NCBI GenBank assembly: GCA_013365325.1
Contig: JABVXV010000287.1
Coordinates: forward strand, 17,255 to 81,254
DNA: 64,000 nt
From: Dipetalonema caudispina
Taxonomy: Eukaryota > Nematoda > Chromadorea > Rhabditida > Onchocercidae
Direction of reading: 5' to 3'
The notes under the pieces are model-generated. The model made no database searches. It worked only from the letters and a program-made list of their open reading frames with translations, and was not told the origin of the DNA. The position numbers and the translations under genes are program-made. Of this stretch, positions 11,620 to 24,419 are shown piece by piece. Each line of letters begins with the position of its first letter. The stretch's first letter is position 1.

Positions 11620-14600
11620 ATGCAACGAACATTTCCAAAGAAGACAACAGTTAATAATAATTCGAAATCAAAAAAGGGAAGATGGAAGAGAGATCGTCAG
11701 AAATATGTTCAGCCTATCTTTGATGAAAATGATAATGATGAGTGTAATAACGATGAAATTGAAGTGAAACTAAAACAACAATTTAAGTAAGTATTGAAAC
11801 CTTTTATCATTCTAAGAGCTTACTTTTTGTTAAATTAAATAACAATAACAGAAGTACTGAAATCTTTCATTGATCAGATGGTTTAATTTTCGTCAAATCA
11901 AATGATTTATATGGAAGAAAAACTTATAAGATAGTAGCATTCAGACAAAAAGTAAACTGTACATTTACAGTTTATAGAGTACAGGAATGAATGAGATTCT
12001 TTTTCGAATAAATCTAAATTTGTTATAGCTTACATATATATATATTAATATTTACTAAATTCATCAGGTGAGATGTGATAGAAAGCAATATAACCATAAT
12101 AAATTCACTAAGTTATCATTGGATACTTAATTTAGGTTAACAGTTTGTAAAATCAACTGTAAAAGTGAACGTAAAACTTTGCAAAAATTAGTTTATCGAT
12201 TAAGCTTTTAACAAATAATGATGAATTGTGTTGTTGAAGGCAATTGTTCTAACTGATCTTTTTTTCTTGCAGAATTTTTTAACAAGTTGACGTATTGTGC
12301 TCAATTTAAAAAATCTTACAAATAATATCTGTAGTACACTTACACATTATGGGTAAAAAGTTTTTAATCGAATTTTAACATCACTTGGGCGGAATATTGA
12401 AGATTTATTTAAACATTTGACATATTGTATATTCTGTGATATGTGCTTTATTTGAAATACATTTCTTTTTTTTTTTTATTTTCTGTTCTTAGGCAAAGGA
12501 AATTTATAATACAGTTTTACTATACTCTCTGATTGATTTATTGATTGATTTATCAGGAGGAAACCATTTGCTAGAGTAAGGTAATGATAACTTTAAAGGT
12601 TTTCGTAATATTTTCTAAGCTATCCTATATTGGTGGTAATTATAGGAGGAATGTATTATTTTGAATTGTAATACGCTAAGCTAAAATTATACAGGAATGA
12701 TAGGAATAAGAAAGGAAGAAAGCAGACAGTATGTACTGAAAAAAATGCAACGAAGCAGTCCGAGGAATCATTACTTGCTGAAAAATGTGACTTCAGCACT
12801 TACATCTCGACAGAAGAGGATGAATCTGTTACGTGGACTTCTGATGATGACCAGTAAGTTTCATTTCGAGAATAATCAACTGTATCTCAAGTAGAAAGTA
12901 AATGTTTTCATTTGTGGTTCGGTAAGTAGCGTTAATTCGAAACAGGTTTCAGCTTTGTCATTAGTTTCTGTTTCAGAACTAGAGCTAATACAAAAAACTT
13001 GAGTAATTTAACCACTATTTATAGTGAACCAGTCGTACTTCCTAGTTTATATTACGTTTTTGAAGCACTGTAGTTTGAATGTCATAAATCAAGTTTTAGA
13101 AATAATCGGAAACATTTTTATGTAAATGATCAGAAGCCTTGATTATGACGAATGAAAGATGCATAATATTTCCCTGAAAATCTTATTACGTTACACCATC
13201 GTGCGAATATCAGTAGCATTTTGAAATCAATCTTGAAAACACAAATCTTTTATTGTTTAGATCCAGTGGTAGGAAGCGGCTCTTCGAAGGAAATCATCCA
13301 AATGATTGGAAAGAACGACTATCAAGTATATCTAATGAGGGAAGAAGTAACATCGGTTTCAATAATGTTCGAAAATCTGAAATGGAAACGAAGGATGACA
13401 AATTCCGTTCCACAGAGTTCATCATTTTCTCCTATTTCAATCTTTCATTGATATGAATCTAATACAAAATATTAAATGATGAAAGTAATTAAATTGTCTG
13501 CTGGACGCCACATCTCAATTTTTTTTTCAACTTTGCATGTGGTTATAGAAGAATCCGGAAGAAATTCAGGATGATATCATAATTTCAGTCTGTAATAAAG
13601 TTTTAGGGAAATAAATTCATCATTTTTTATCGAAGCATGGATAGAGGTGAAAAAGTCCACTGAAGAATATCATCAAGAAAAGAAAACTTTGTTATGTTAG
13701 ACATAATTGTGTATTTAAATTCCATACATTCTCAAAGGATTTATTTATTTTCTGATATATTCTATTTATTTAGAAGCATGGAAGAAGAACCTGATAAATA
13801 TTCCTTAGAAGAGAAGAAATTGGGACTTACAAAACCTAGAAAGTATACTCATGACGTAATGACTTCTCCAGTTCCGAAGAATGAAAGTGCAGATTTGGAC
13901 ACTGCGGGATTTCGTGAAGGTATTTCCTTTAGAAAGATTTCCAAATCATTGATTTGTTTTCATTTATATGGTTATTTTTATAATTGCAAGATTATTTTAT
14001 TACTCCAATTTTAAGATTATTTGATTACTTAAACATTGAAAATTTCCATCTTTTTTAGCTTACATTCTTGAAAATGCTAAGCTAACAATATTTTTTTTCA
14101 CATTTCAGAAATAGCAAAGATTCCATTAGGCAAAGCAAAACTGCTGCAAGAACGACTGGGGAAGAAATTGTTTGATAGGGCATTCTTCGCTGAAGATTCA
14201 TCATCTAATTTTAACAAGAAATCGACTCAAAGGACTTTTGTGGTTTATATTTTAAATTTTTTAAAGAAATCCCAGTATATTTGGTTGATTTGTAATACAG
14301 TCCTTATTGAGAATTTGTCTTACCCTTGTCTGGTACTTAGAACATAACAGCCTTTGGTATCAAGACATTAGAAATAGTATCAAAGATTTAGCTCTCTTCG
14401 CTTCTTAATCACGAAGTAACCCAGGAATTCTGTCCACGAAGACATCTTGAACAATTACAAGTTTTTCTCTGGTTATTTTATTTTTGTTCATTTGCACAGA
14501 GCTAATTTAGTTATTTGATTTGCAGCGTGAAAATCCAAAAAGGCCGCGTCAAGTGTCGTCAAAAATACCGGTATCTAAATTCAGGAACGTGTTCGAGAAT

Positions 14601-16307
14601 GAAAAGTTGGAAAGACCTGTGTAAGTGACATCCTATCATGTATCTGGCAAAAATCTTTTTTGTGTGTGTTTAGTAAATATTCCTCTTTTTGTGACACTTG
14701 TTTTATATTTTGCGTTTCTTTAATCTTTTCTGTTGACGTAAGCGGTCGAAATTGTTCATGTGAACATAGCAGTTTGTTATCACTATCTAAAACGTTATCA
14801 ACATTTTGGCCTCTTAGCTGGCTTCAGAGCTTCATTTGTACTTATTTCCTGAATCAGAAAAACTTTTACGAGGTTTCTCCGATTTTCAAAACTAGAACTT
14901 TCTGTTTCATTTGTTGAAAAATCTTTTCTGTCGAAATATTGGACTATTATAGTTGGAACAGGTGCATATTGGAACGGTATTAATATTGGGACTATGTTTT
15001 TATCTATATTAATTGATAGGACATTTTACTAAAAAAATAGAACTCTAGACTCAACATTTAAGTTTCTTTAATTTACAATTTGTAATTTTATTCATAATTT
15101 TGTTGTAGATTTGACCCACGATTTGATGACAGATGTGGAGAGTTTAATGATTACATATATCACAATAATTATAGTTTTCTAGATGAAATACGTCAGCGAG
15201 AAAAAAAGGTATCTTTTTGTATATTTTAATTTTATGTGTACAACTAATCATTTCTGTCATTCATGTTTACTGTCGTAATGATAACTTGTGGATTATTTTA
15301 GTAATTATAGAAGTTGTTTGCGTTAATAACAAAAAGAAAATTGATTAGAAGTTGAATTTTTGATATTTTAGCCATACATTCAGGTATTTCAGATTCAGAT
15401 ATATATCCTGCTAAACTTTTACTCTATGAATTCTTTTAGATATTAATGAAGGAACTGAAAAATGCGACAGAAGAGGGGAATGTTAACAGGAAGCGATTGA
15501 AAGAGGCACTCAGGAAGATGAAAAATCAAGAAAAGTAAGTTTGCGCAAATTTATTTCCAAAATTTTGATGATCTTATCAATTAATCAGTATTTTTGATGG
15601 AAAAAAAATGCAACCGTTACTTTTTACTCTGTCATTTGGTAGAAATTATTGGAATTTCAGTTACAAATTATCAGTAATTTTCGTTGTCATTATTGATAAT
15701 CATAATCACTATTCAGTTTTCTTTTTAACCATATTATTTCCCTTAATTTTATTTGATCTTTCTGTGTGAAATGCTATGATCTGTTCTTAATTACTGATTA
15801 CTATTTCTATTACAGGACGCAAGCGGATGTTAATCGCCGTAAAGAAATAATCCGTGAAATACGTCATGAGAATAATGAACGAATGTGTCAAGGCTTACCA
15901 CCCATCTTCAAGACAAGAGGTTTGTGCATCAAATGAGAGCTTCCAGTATTAAAAGTATCTTTTGACCCATACGTACTTTTAATTAAGATATATTGGTTGT
16001 CTATTTATGGTAAAAGAGTTGGATTTTTGTCGAAATGTTTCCTAAAGTCAGATAATCATTTCCAATTTCGAAGTGATTTAAAAGAAAAAAAATGTATTTA
16101 CAAGTAAATACATTTGAACCAGTACCTATTTTGATATTTGAAGCACAAATTCGGGAACTTATATGGCGGAAAAAGTATGATGAACTGAAAGGTGGAAAGA
16201 AATTGGAAAAATATATCCGTCGTAAAACCAAAAAACAGGATAAACGATATGGTATCGGCGGATCAGTAAGCCATGAAAATGAAGTCATATCGTACTCTAA
16301 CGATTAA
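11620..16307 (+). CDS. rRNA-processing protein RRP36 homologue, 11 exons, ~446 aa
   Basis: Nucleolar factor for early cleavages of pre-rRNA on the small-subunit pathway. Exons are 11620-11786, 12557-12580, 12695-12853, 13261-13416, 13774-13919, 14109-14239, 14526-14620, 15109-15208, 15440-15534, 15816-15919 and 16144-16307, with consistent phases. The RRP36 domain shows as EIAKIPLGKAKLLQERLGKK (exon 6), then DPRFDDRCGEF (from about residue 295) and FLDEIRQREKK. A Lys/Arg/Glu helix and ELKGGKKLEKYIRRK near the C-terminus follow. These match the family in order and spacing. The N-terminal ~200 residues are charged and low-complexity (Lys, Glu, Asp, Ser) and make the protein much longer than the roughly 260-residue human form. 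The start is uncertain: 11620 is the first ATG in the frame. Exon 2 is only 24 nt. The last exon uses an AAG acceptor, chosen because it aligns to the family without a gap. The gene follows ATG9 on the same strand and converges on the CRAL-TRIO gene. Confidence 0.9.
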
Positions 16308-16579
16308 TGATATAATCAACCAGTGATGATGCTATTTTTTTCACAACTTCCGGTTTCTCTGGTTTTGTTATTGATGAGAATTGTCTCTAGTAAAATACAC
16401 AATTATGTTATCTTTCAAAACTGTATCTTTCGGTTGTTTTAAGGAGTTCTGATACCATGTTTATTAAAACTCTATGTTTTGACAAATGTTTTATTAGTTT
16501 TAACATTTTGAAACTTGCTTAATACATCACTTTATTATATGGAAGTATTTCAAAATACTTATTTCACGTATCATTTGTC

Positions 16580-16585
16580 AATAAA
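16580..16585 (+). terminator. candidate RRP36 polyadenylation signal AATAAA
   Basis: AATAAA lies about 270 nt after the RRP36 stop and is followed by AT-rich sequence. The assignment is by position only. Confidence 0.35.
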
Positions 16586-16710
16586 ATCATAAAATCAAGT
16601 CTTTAATTCTTTCGTAAATTAAATAACAGTCATTTTTTCAATGTTTTCTACGTTCAGTTCAGTTTTTTCCCCCTCTGTGGATTATATATTATTTTTTTGA
16701 ATAAGTTGCA

Positions 16711-16798
16711 TTTTAACAAAATATTCGAAATCCAAATTGATTTAAACGGATTTATTTAAACAAAATATTCGAAATCCAAATTGATTTAAACGGATTTA
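16711..16798. repeat. 44-bp tandem duplication
   Basis: Two nearly identical units, each containing caaaatattcgaaatccaaa (starting at 16717 and 16761, period 44). They sit in the convergent spacer between RRP36 and the CRAL-TRIO gene. The rest of 16308-17659 is AT-rich with T-runs, and I see no gene in it. Confidence 0.9.
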
Positions 16799-17659
16799 CT
16801 TTTCCTATGAATCTTAAAGATGTGAAATTAGAAATGGAAGAATATTTTCTAAAAGAATACACCATCTGGAAGGAATGTTAGCAAAAACAGGAATTTTCTA
16901 CAAGTCGTTACCTGTTTTCCATATCATCTTTTTAATTTCATTTAATCCCTTCCGTTTTTCTCCTTTCCCTTCCATTTTTTCGATATCAAAATTGAAATCT
17001 AGAGGTGAGAAGATTGTTGGACTGGTCTTCTCTCTTAATTTGATGATTTTTTTTTGTTGAATTAAAAAGTGTTCCTTTTTTTTTTTTCAATTTTATGACT
17101 ACTTTTTTTTAACAATGTTGTCATTATTTGCATGCTTGATTGAAATCCAAAAAACTGGATAAAATTTTCTTATTTGCAAATTTCAATTCAAATACATCTT
17201 CTCATTATGCAACAAATGATTAAAATGAAGTTTTATCAAATATCTAAATATTCCTTATGCAAGAGAAATGATAATGAATAAAACAAACAGAGAATAGTTG
17301 ATAATGGTGGATAAACATTTTTTTTTTTTTTGAGAAATAATGAAGTGACTAATGCTCAAAAAAAAAAAAGAATTAGACAAAGAAATGAATAAACAAAATT
17401 AAATATTTCTTCTTGTTTAATTAAAGTAAACGCGGTAAATGAGAAATAAAATTATTACTAATTTTTCAAAAAATAAGAAACTGTACATAATTCATCCAAA
17501 ATTCTTTCCTTATTTTTATTAGAAATAATTAAAATGAACTTCTTTTCATTCTATATAATATAATTATTTTAATGTAAGCAAACAATATTCCAATCATTTT
17601 ATAAGTAATTAATTAAATGAAAGAAATTGTAATTTAAATTTTAATTTTTTTTTAATATA

Positions 17660-20600
17660 TCATACATCGGAACATAGCTCAATTACATACTGTAATCTAA
17701 CTGGTATCAAAAATCTTCTTGGATTTGTAAAACGTAACGTATATTTGCAATCACGTTGACAAATAATTGAACCTTGTTCAGGTGTTCGTAAACTTGTAAG
17801 AGTTATTTTAGGCCATATTATTTGTTCATCATCCTTTTCGATTTTCAATATTGAAAATTCGATATCAGTGCTTACCGTAAAATGCCATAACAGTATTTGT
17901 GATTCTGTTGTGCAAATTCTGGAAAACTATAAAATATGGCAGAACCAAAAAATGCAGAAAAATTAAAAAAAAAAAAGAAACATTATGCTATTATCAAATC
18001 TTTAACACACATGGAAAAAATGAAATTGAAAGTTTTCTAGAGAAAAACAAAAAATTAAAAAATTGAAAAATTGTGGAAAAAAATTTTCGTTTCATATAAA
18101 CTTTCGCTTCATTACTCTTCTTCATAATTGTTTTAACATAAATTGTACATTTTTTTCTTCTTTCCAAAAATAAACTTACTTTTTAACTTCAAATGTTTCT
18201 TTACTTTTGATAATTTGAGAACATTGTGGTGGAACATTTGGAAAACCATATTTTTGCCAAAGTAAATCACAATTATAATAATGTTCAGGTTCAATTTTTA
18301 TTGGTTTCTGACATACTAATTCTGGTTTTTCCGCATATCCACTATCATCACGCCATTCACCACCGTATATTGCTGGTACCAACTGTATGAAAAAATGAAA
18401 ATTTCGTTTACTGAAATTTTATGAGAACAGAAAAAAAAAAAGGAAAAAGTAGGTAATTTCTTTCTTCTTTTTTTTTTTTTTTTTTTTGGATTAATAATTC
18501 TTTAATATTATTTTGTAGGAGCAACAAACGATATATAAATGATACTAAAGTATAGTATAGATCTATCGGATTTTTAAGTAATTTGATAAATTTAACTCCA
18601 AATTAGAGTTCCTAACTGTAACGAATATTGAGAAATTTGAATGAAAAAGGCTATTTAATGTATGTGTCTTGTTTTTCCCTGGAAGCTGATGTAGTATAGC
18701 CGTATCCGATACATAATTGTATATTGTGATGTAAATTAGTACCATCAAATTAAATCAAATTAATCTTAGAAGCGAAATTTTAAAGGACTACAAATTAGAT
18801 GTAAATTTAGAATTAATAAATAATATTTGTTAACTTTTCAAATTAAAGTTTACAAATTTTTTTCTCACATATGCTGTTTCTAAATAGAAAATTCAATTCG
18901 TTCGAAGTACGAGAATAATTCAGTTGAATATTTCAAAATTTACTAATTTAATTATTTTAAAGTTAATTCATTGATGAGTGAAATTCACTGGTAACAAATT
19001 TTTTGAATTGAAATATTAAATAACTTACATAAGGATTTAAATACTTGACTAAATCAGTTGGTTGATGAAGGAATTGAAGTCGTGATTGTATTGTTTTATC
19101 CACTAAAAGTTTAGCAATTTTTCCCATTATGCTTAATAATGCTGGTGAATTTACAAGATATAATTGCGCTTGCTGCAATTAAACATTACTTTACATTTGT
19201 TTATTTATTTATTTATTTATTTTTTAATCTATTTAAATCGAGACTTTATAGTCAAATAATTGCAGTATATATTAGTTGAGAATTAATTGAATCAATCAAT
19301 AGTAATTTTTATATGAGAATGACAAAATGGTAATGAATTGCTTTTAGATAATTTCGTTTTTTTTTTTTTCCTTTTTTTTTTGGCAATGTCAAACGATTTA
19401 GAAAAAATACGGAAATTATGCAAATGAACACAGATTGAGCTTATATCTCAAATTAGTACTGTACACATTTATACTGATCGATTGTAGTTTCGAGATTTCA
19501 TCTAACCTATATTATGAATCTGTACTATATTAGCTTAGAATGCAACAACTACTAATACATATAAATGGCAATATTGATTAATTGCAATCATTCTGTCAGT
19601 TGAAATAATCGATAGATTAAATTTAATTTTTTTTTTTCTTTTAACCTGTAACATTTAGAGAATTTACATTAAACAAACTTTGCCTATATTGAGAAGAAAA
19701 AAATAAAAGCATTAAAATCTTTGACTAGGAAAAAAAAAAAAAAAAAACAAATCTTTAATTTTATTCCTCTATTGATGACAAAAAAAAAATTGGATTAAAT
19801 TAAATTAAAAAAATGCGACTTAATTTTGGCGTTTAATTTTTTTCAAATGTTTTCATCAATAATAGTAAATAATATTTTGGAAAATTTTACCGTTTCAACG
19901 AAGTAATCAGACCATATTTTCACAATTAATCGTACAAATTGTGACGAAACACTTAACGGATTCAACAAAGGTGTCGTGTTTATCTCCGAAAGGTCAAGAA
20001 TACTGACAATAGCTGCTGGTTTACCCGTTGCTTTTTCCGCTGATAGCTGAGCTCGAGTAAATGCTTCTTGCATTATAAAATATGAATGAAGAACATAGCT
20101 GAATGGTACCACTTTAGTTATCTATAATTTCTATAAAAATAATTCAAAAATGAAAGTTGTGCCAATTTAAAAAACGGAAATGATACTGATTCAAAAATAG
20201 AAAATGATGATAAATCAAAAATGGAAGTTTCTAACTATGTTAAAACGGAAATGGTAATAATTCAAAAAATAAAAATGGTGACGATTCATAACTGACAATT
20301 TTACTAATTTAAAATTTAAAACTGGAAAAAGACACTAATTCAAGGAATAATAATTCAAGAACCAGAATTGATACAAACCTCGTCGATATCATTTGTAACC
20401 ATTCGTTGAAAGAATACACATACATTATTTATCTTTCGATACAATGCTATTTTTGAAATGCAAAAACGCTGAAATTGATCTAAAATGAACTTACAAAGAA
20501 AATTGTAAAATCGTCATGAAAAAAACAGAAAAGGAAAATAGCATGAAAAAAAGAATGAGCAGAAGAGATGAAAGAAAAAGTGAATATATATGACCTTATC

Positions 20601-21669
20601 GTTTAGAATAGGGACATGTTAGTTGCTGAATTTGAGTTTAAAATCTGGTCTAAAATTTTGCAAAAGATTGAAAAAAAAATTCAAATTTATTTTATCAGAA
20701 TATAGAAAAGAGAGATGAAATAAACAAACAAAAATAACTCATTGATACAATCTTATTTTAATTCTAAATTTTATTTGCAAAAAAGGAAAAAAAAAGATTC
20801 CTTAAATTTTCAATTTTTTTTTCTTTTTTTTTTGCAAAAATACTATTTACTTCAAATGTTTTTTTAGGAATTTCTAGTTTTGTTTGTAACAAATTTGTTT
20901 CGATACGATCATATGCAAGTATTCGTCGATGATCAAATAAATCTTTCATGTTCCGTTTAATACAATCCAAATCACCATGATAAGCACGCCACCAACGTGC
21001 CAGATAAAATGTTGTGTTAAATAAATCCGGAATATCTTCAATTATTTCGCTGCAAATTATACATATATATATACGATAGTATTTGTCATGTATGTGGAAA
21101 AAGATTCATATAAGAATTATAGTAGTTTTAACTATACTGACATTTTTTTTTTATTCATATTTATTTCATATATAATACGATAATATTCCCCTTATACATG
21201 GAAAAATATTAATATTTTATTATGTGCAACAATACTGTATGTATAAAGTATACAGTAAACATTTACCGTATGCATAAAAAATATTTGCATAACAATTACA
21301 TTTTTAATTAAGCTAATAATTTATTTATTGTTTACTATTGACTTCAAACTGCTGTATTATTATAAGTAGCAATTTTAAAACAAAATATACAGTATTCTCG
21401 ATGCTGAAATAGAAATATTTATAGTAAAACCAACGAATAGATTAAATGATTTATAATTTATTAATTAATATACACTAAATTCAGAAAAGGATACACTAGT
21501 ATTATTTCATTGGAAATATGCGCTTACATGCCAATATTAATTAGTAATTTTTTAATTAAAATAATTCGAAAATGTTTGAAAATGCTAACCGAATTTTTTC
21601 AGCGCCAGCTATTTCATCCTCCGTTATTGGTGATGGTGCAAAATATACCGGTGATTTCATATCATTCAT
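17660..21669 (-). CDS. CRAL-TRIO (SEC14-like) and GOLD domain protein, 7 exons, ~401 aa
   Basis: Probable lipid-binding/transfer protein of the SEC14-like family with a C-terminal GOLD domain, the arrangement of nematode CGR-1/CTG proteins. Exons in coding order are 21590-21669, 20851-21049, 20379-20468, 19891-20121, 19029-19172, 18180-18382 and 17660-17918. Phases agree for 401 codons plus stop. The N-terminal helical part has FYLARWWRAYHGDLDCIKRN (the CRAL-TRIO-N region, about residues 38-57). The lipid-binding domain includes AIVSILDLSEIN, YLVNSPALLSIM and then VPAIYGGEW, matching the usual LP.EYGG motif. The GOLD-like part has LLWHFTVSTDIEFSIL and YTLRFTNP near the end. The start is the first ATG in exon 1 (21669). 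Read further upstream, this frame meets an in-frame TGA next to a ttttag acceptor, so this ATG may directly follow a trans-splice site. No transmembrane segment or signal peptide is evident. Which C. elegans paralogue it matches cannot be decided here. Confidence 0.9.
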
Positions 21670-24267
21670 AAATCGCTTATAAGCGCAATTGTCGTTGCAA
21701 TATCACTAAAAATAGCTGTATAAAAACTAAAATTTCCATCATTTAATTTTGGTTAGTTCAGAAAATAAGCAAATGTAAATTGTTGGGATTTTATCGCAGC
21801 GATGAGATTTTAAGACACGTCAGCTTTACAAATTTTATATGCTTTTTCCGGTTCCTTCTCTGTAATGATCATATCTCATATATTGCCATACGTACTTTCG
21901 GTTGCTATCCATGCATTGTAAAATGAATCAATCATATACAGCGGCAAAGATATCCAAAAAATCATGACATTTTAAATTAAACGTCATAAACCTATTAAAA
22001 AATCACGATAATGGTGTTATGATAATAATAGTAGCAAACAAATAATCATGATATGCCTTGCATTTCCAATAATTTCATGAGAAAATACAATATATTGTTT
22101 ACAATAAGGCAATGCATAAATTTTTTTTCTGCCAAATTTTTCCCAGTTGTTCTTAAAGAAATAATAATATCAGTCTAATTGATGGCAAAAAAAAAAAAAA
22201 CATTAATATATCAAAATTGTTTAACTTTTTTGGAAATTTATGTTGAAATAACAATAACAATCTAATTGATAATGAGACAGAAAAAAGAAAAACATTAACA
22301 TATTAAATCAAAATTGGAACTTCTTGCTGCAAATTTCTTGTCAATATTATCTGCTGTAATTAAAATCAAATAAATTAAATAATCAAATAACTGATAGTTA
22401 CTCTCAACATAAATAAATAAATAATATTTTGCCTCCTCTTATATGAATTTTTATGATAATCATTCGGACTCGAATTGAACGACCTATCCTACTTATCATT
22501 TTACTGGTAAATACCTTTCCCAATTATCATCTTACAGGTATTATGGGTAAGTATCCTATCTATCATTTTATGGGTAAAAACTTTATCCATTAATATGAGT
22601 ATTATCCCATATATCCTCATAAAATGCAAAGCGAGAAAAAAAAAAAAAAGAAGAAAGAGAAGTGAGTAAATGATAGAAAGAGAAAGAGAAATAAGATGTA
22701 CGAATCATTTGGGTCATTGTAAACTTTGACAGATGGATGAACGATTGACATAGTTTGATGAATTTGATAAACAATAAAATTAAAATGAAGAAAAAAACAA
22801 ACAAATTTGTCTGAGTCGAATATAATTGTTTGTATCAACTTGTTCGTTTCTTGTTCTATTTCTTCCCTTTTTTCAAATCAGTCACATTTTATTGAAGATT
22901 TAAACAGAAATAGGTAAGGCGTTTTTTTTTTTTTTTTTTAGCAAATATTGTTTGTTAAGAAAATGAAAATATATTGGAAAAAAAAAGAAGGAAAAAAAAA
23001 AAAAGAGAATAAAATGAAAAAAAAAAAAAAAAAAAGAAAAAAATGATGTAAAAAAATAAAAGTTGAAAATTAAAATTTAGTGGAAATCTATTTCGATGTT
23101 AAAAAATTAAAGATAAATTTAAAAGTTGAAAGTTATTAAAATTCTGCTCCAATTGTTTTTTTTTTTTTTTAAATCTATAACAGATAACAATGTATAAGTC
23201 ATCCCTAAGCAAATGAAACTAATTGTTAAATAATTAATTAATCAGAAAAGTTTTTTTGGCTATTGATGATAAAAATTGATAACTGATGAATTTAAGCATT
23301 ACTGTGAGAATTAATTTATTCTTTAAATTTGGATAAGAAATTTCCATCAATTTTCTAATTTTTTTTTTTAACTTACTAAGCCCTAAATGTAATTACTCTT
23401 CGTAAATTACTAAATTAAGAAAAATTTAACTGTACTTAAAAATTATTAATAATCTTTAGTATGAATAATAAGCATTTAATAATTGCTACCGTATGATAAT
23501 TGCTTTGCATTGATTATAATGATAAAATAATTTTCGTAAATTATGAAGTAATGCAAAAAAAAAAATTTTGAAACTGTTTGAGAATTTGAAAATAAAGTCT
23601 TATGTCAGCAATGTTTAAAATGAATTGAACAACTTTATATAAGACGGAAATGATTTGTACTTTCATAAAACTGGTATTTTTACTTTTTAATCTAATGTTC
23701 GATATAATTAATTTGTATGGAATGACACACACCGATAAGATGCATTTCAAATGAGTAGATGATTAGACCAAACGAAAACTTTCTCACCTTTCATTTTTAA
23801 ATTTTCCGAAAAAAAAAAATGGCAAAAAAAAGGAAAAAAAAGGGATGGGCTTTATTTTCTACATTTAATGACAACATGTTTCTTATTTTATTTTTATCTT
23901 TTATTTTGGATCTTTAATTTGCAAGATCATATAACACGACATCTGAATGATTATGAATGCAAATCAATCAATACTATCGTCTATATGCAATAGTAGTGAT
24001 TTTGTCGCATTTCGAACAAAAAAAAGAAAATTAAAACAACAAATTTTTACAAAATCTAATCAAAGTGTCACATTTTGCCCATTTGATCTGTTCATATGAG
24101 GGGACAATCAGTCAATCAATGCACTTGTCAATACATCACATTAAGTGTTGAGCTCAAAAATTGATGAATAAAACAAAGGATAATTTTGCTAAATTTATCT
24201 TTAAATATGTACGTTATATTCATTAAGCTAATATAATACAGATCCGGAATGTCGATCAGATAAAATC
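21670..24267. other. start of 18-kb gene-poor interval
   Basis: No coding region supported. Around 22490-22620 a degenerate unit recurs with tatcattttactggtaa / tatcattttatgggtaa and ggtattatgggtaagtatcc, perhaps an old tandem repeat. Several pure A/T tracts occur, for example at 22923-22940 and 22979-23042. Confidence 0.5.
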
Positions 24268-24419
24268 CTGAAACATTTTGAACTACAGTCAATTAATTTA
24301 AATGAGTGTAATACGAATTAGGAATTTAAGTCTATTTGCAATTCTGAAACATTTTGAACTACAGTCAATTAATTTAAATGAGTGTAATACGAATTAGAAA
24401 TGTAAGTCTATTTGTAATT
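24268..24419. repeat. 76-bp tandem duplication
   Basis: Two adjacent units, 24268-24343 and 24344-24419. Both begin ctgaaacattttgaactaca and differ at about three positions. The flanks show no coding signal. Confidence 0.9.

Noticed and set aside
11950..11975. Short hairpin taaactgta / tacagttta
   Set aside because: A 9-bp stem is expected by chance in AT-rich DNA of this length.
22460..22500. ggactcgaattgaac, reminiscent of a reverse-complement tRNA B box
   Set aside because: No matching A box, acceptor stem or anticodon arm could be folded around it.
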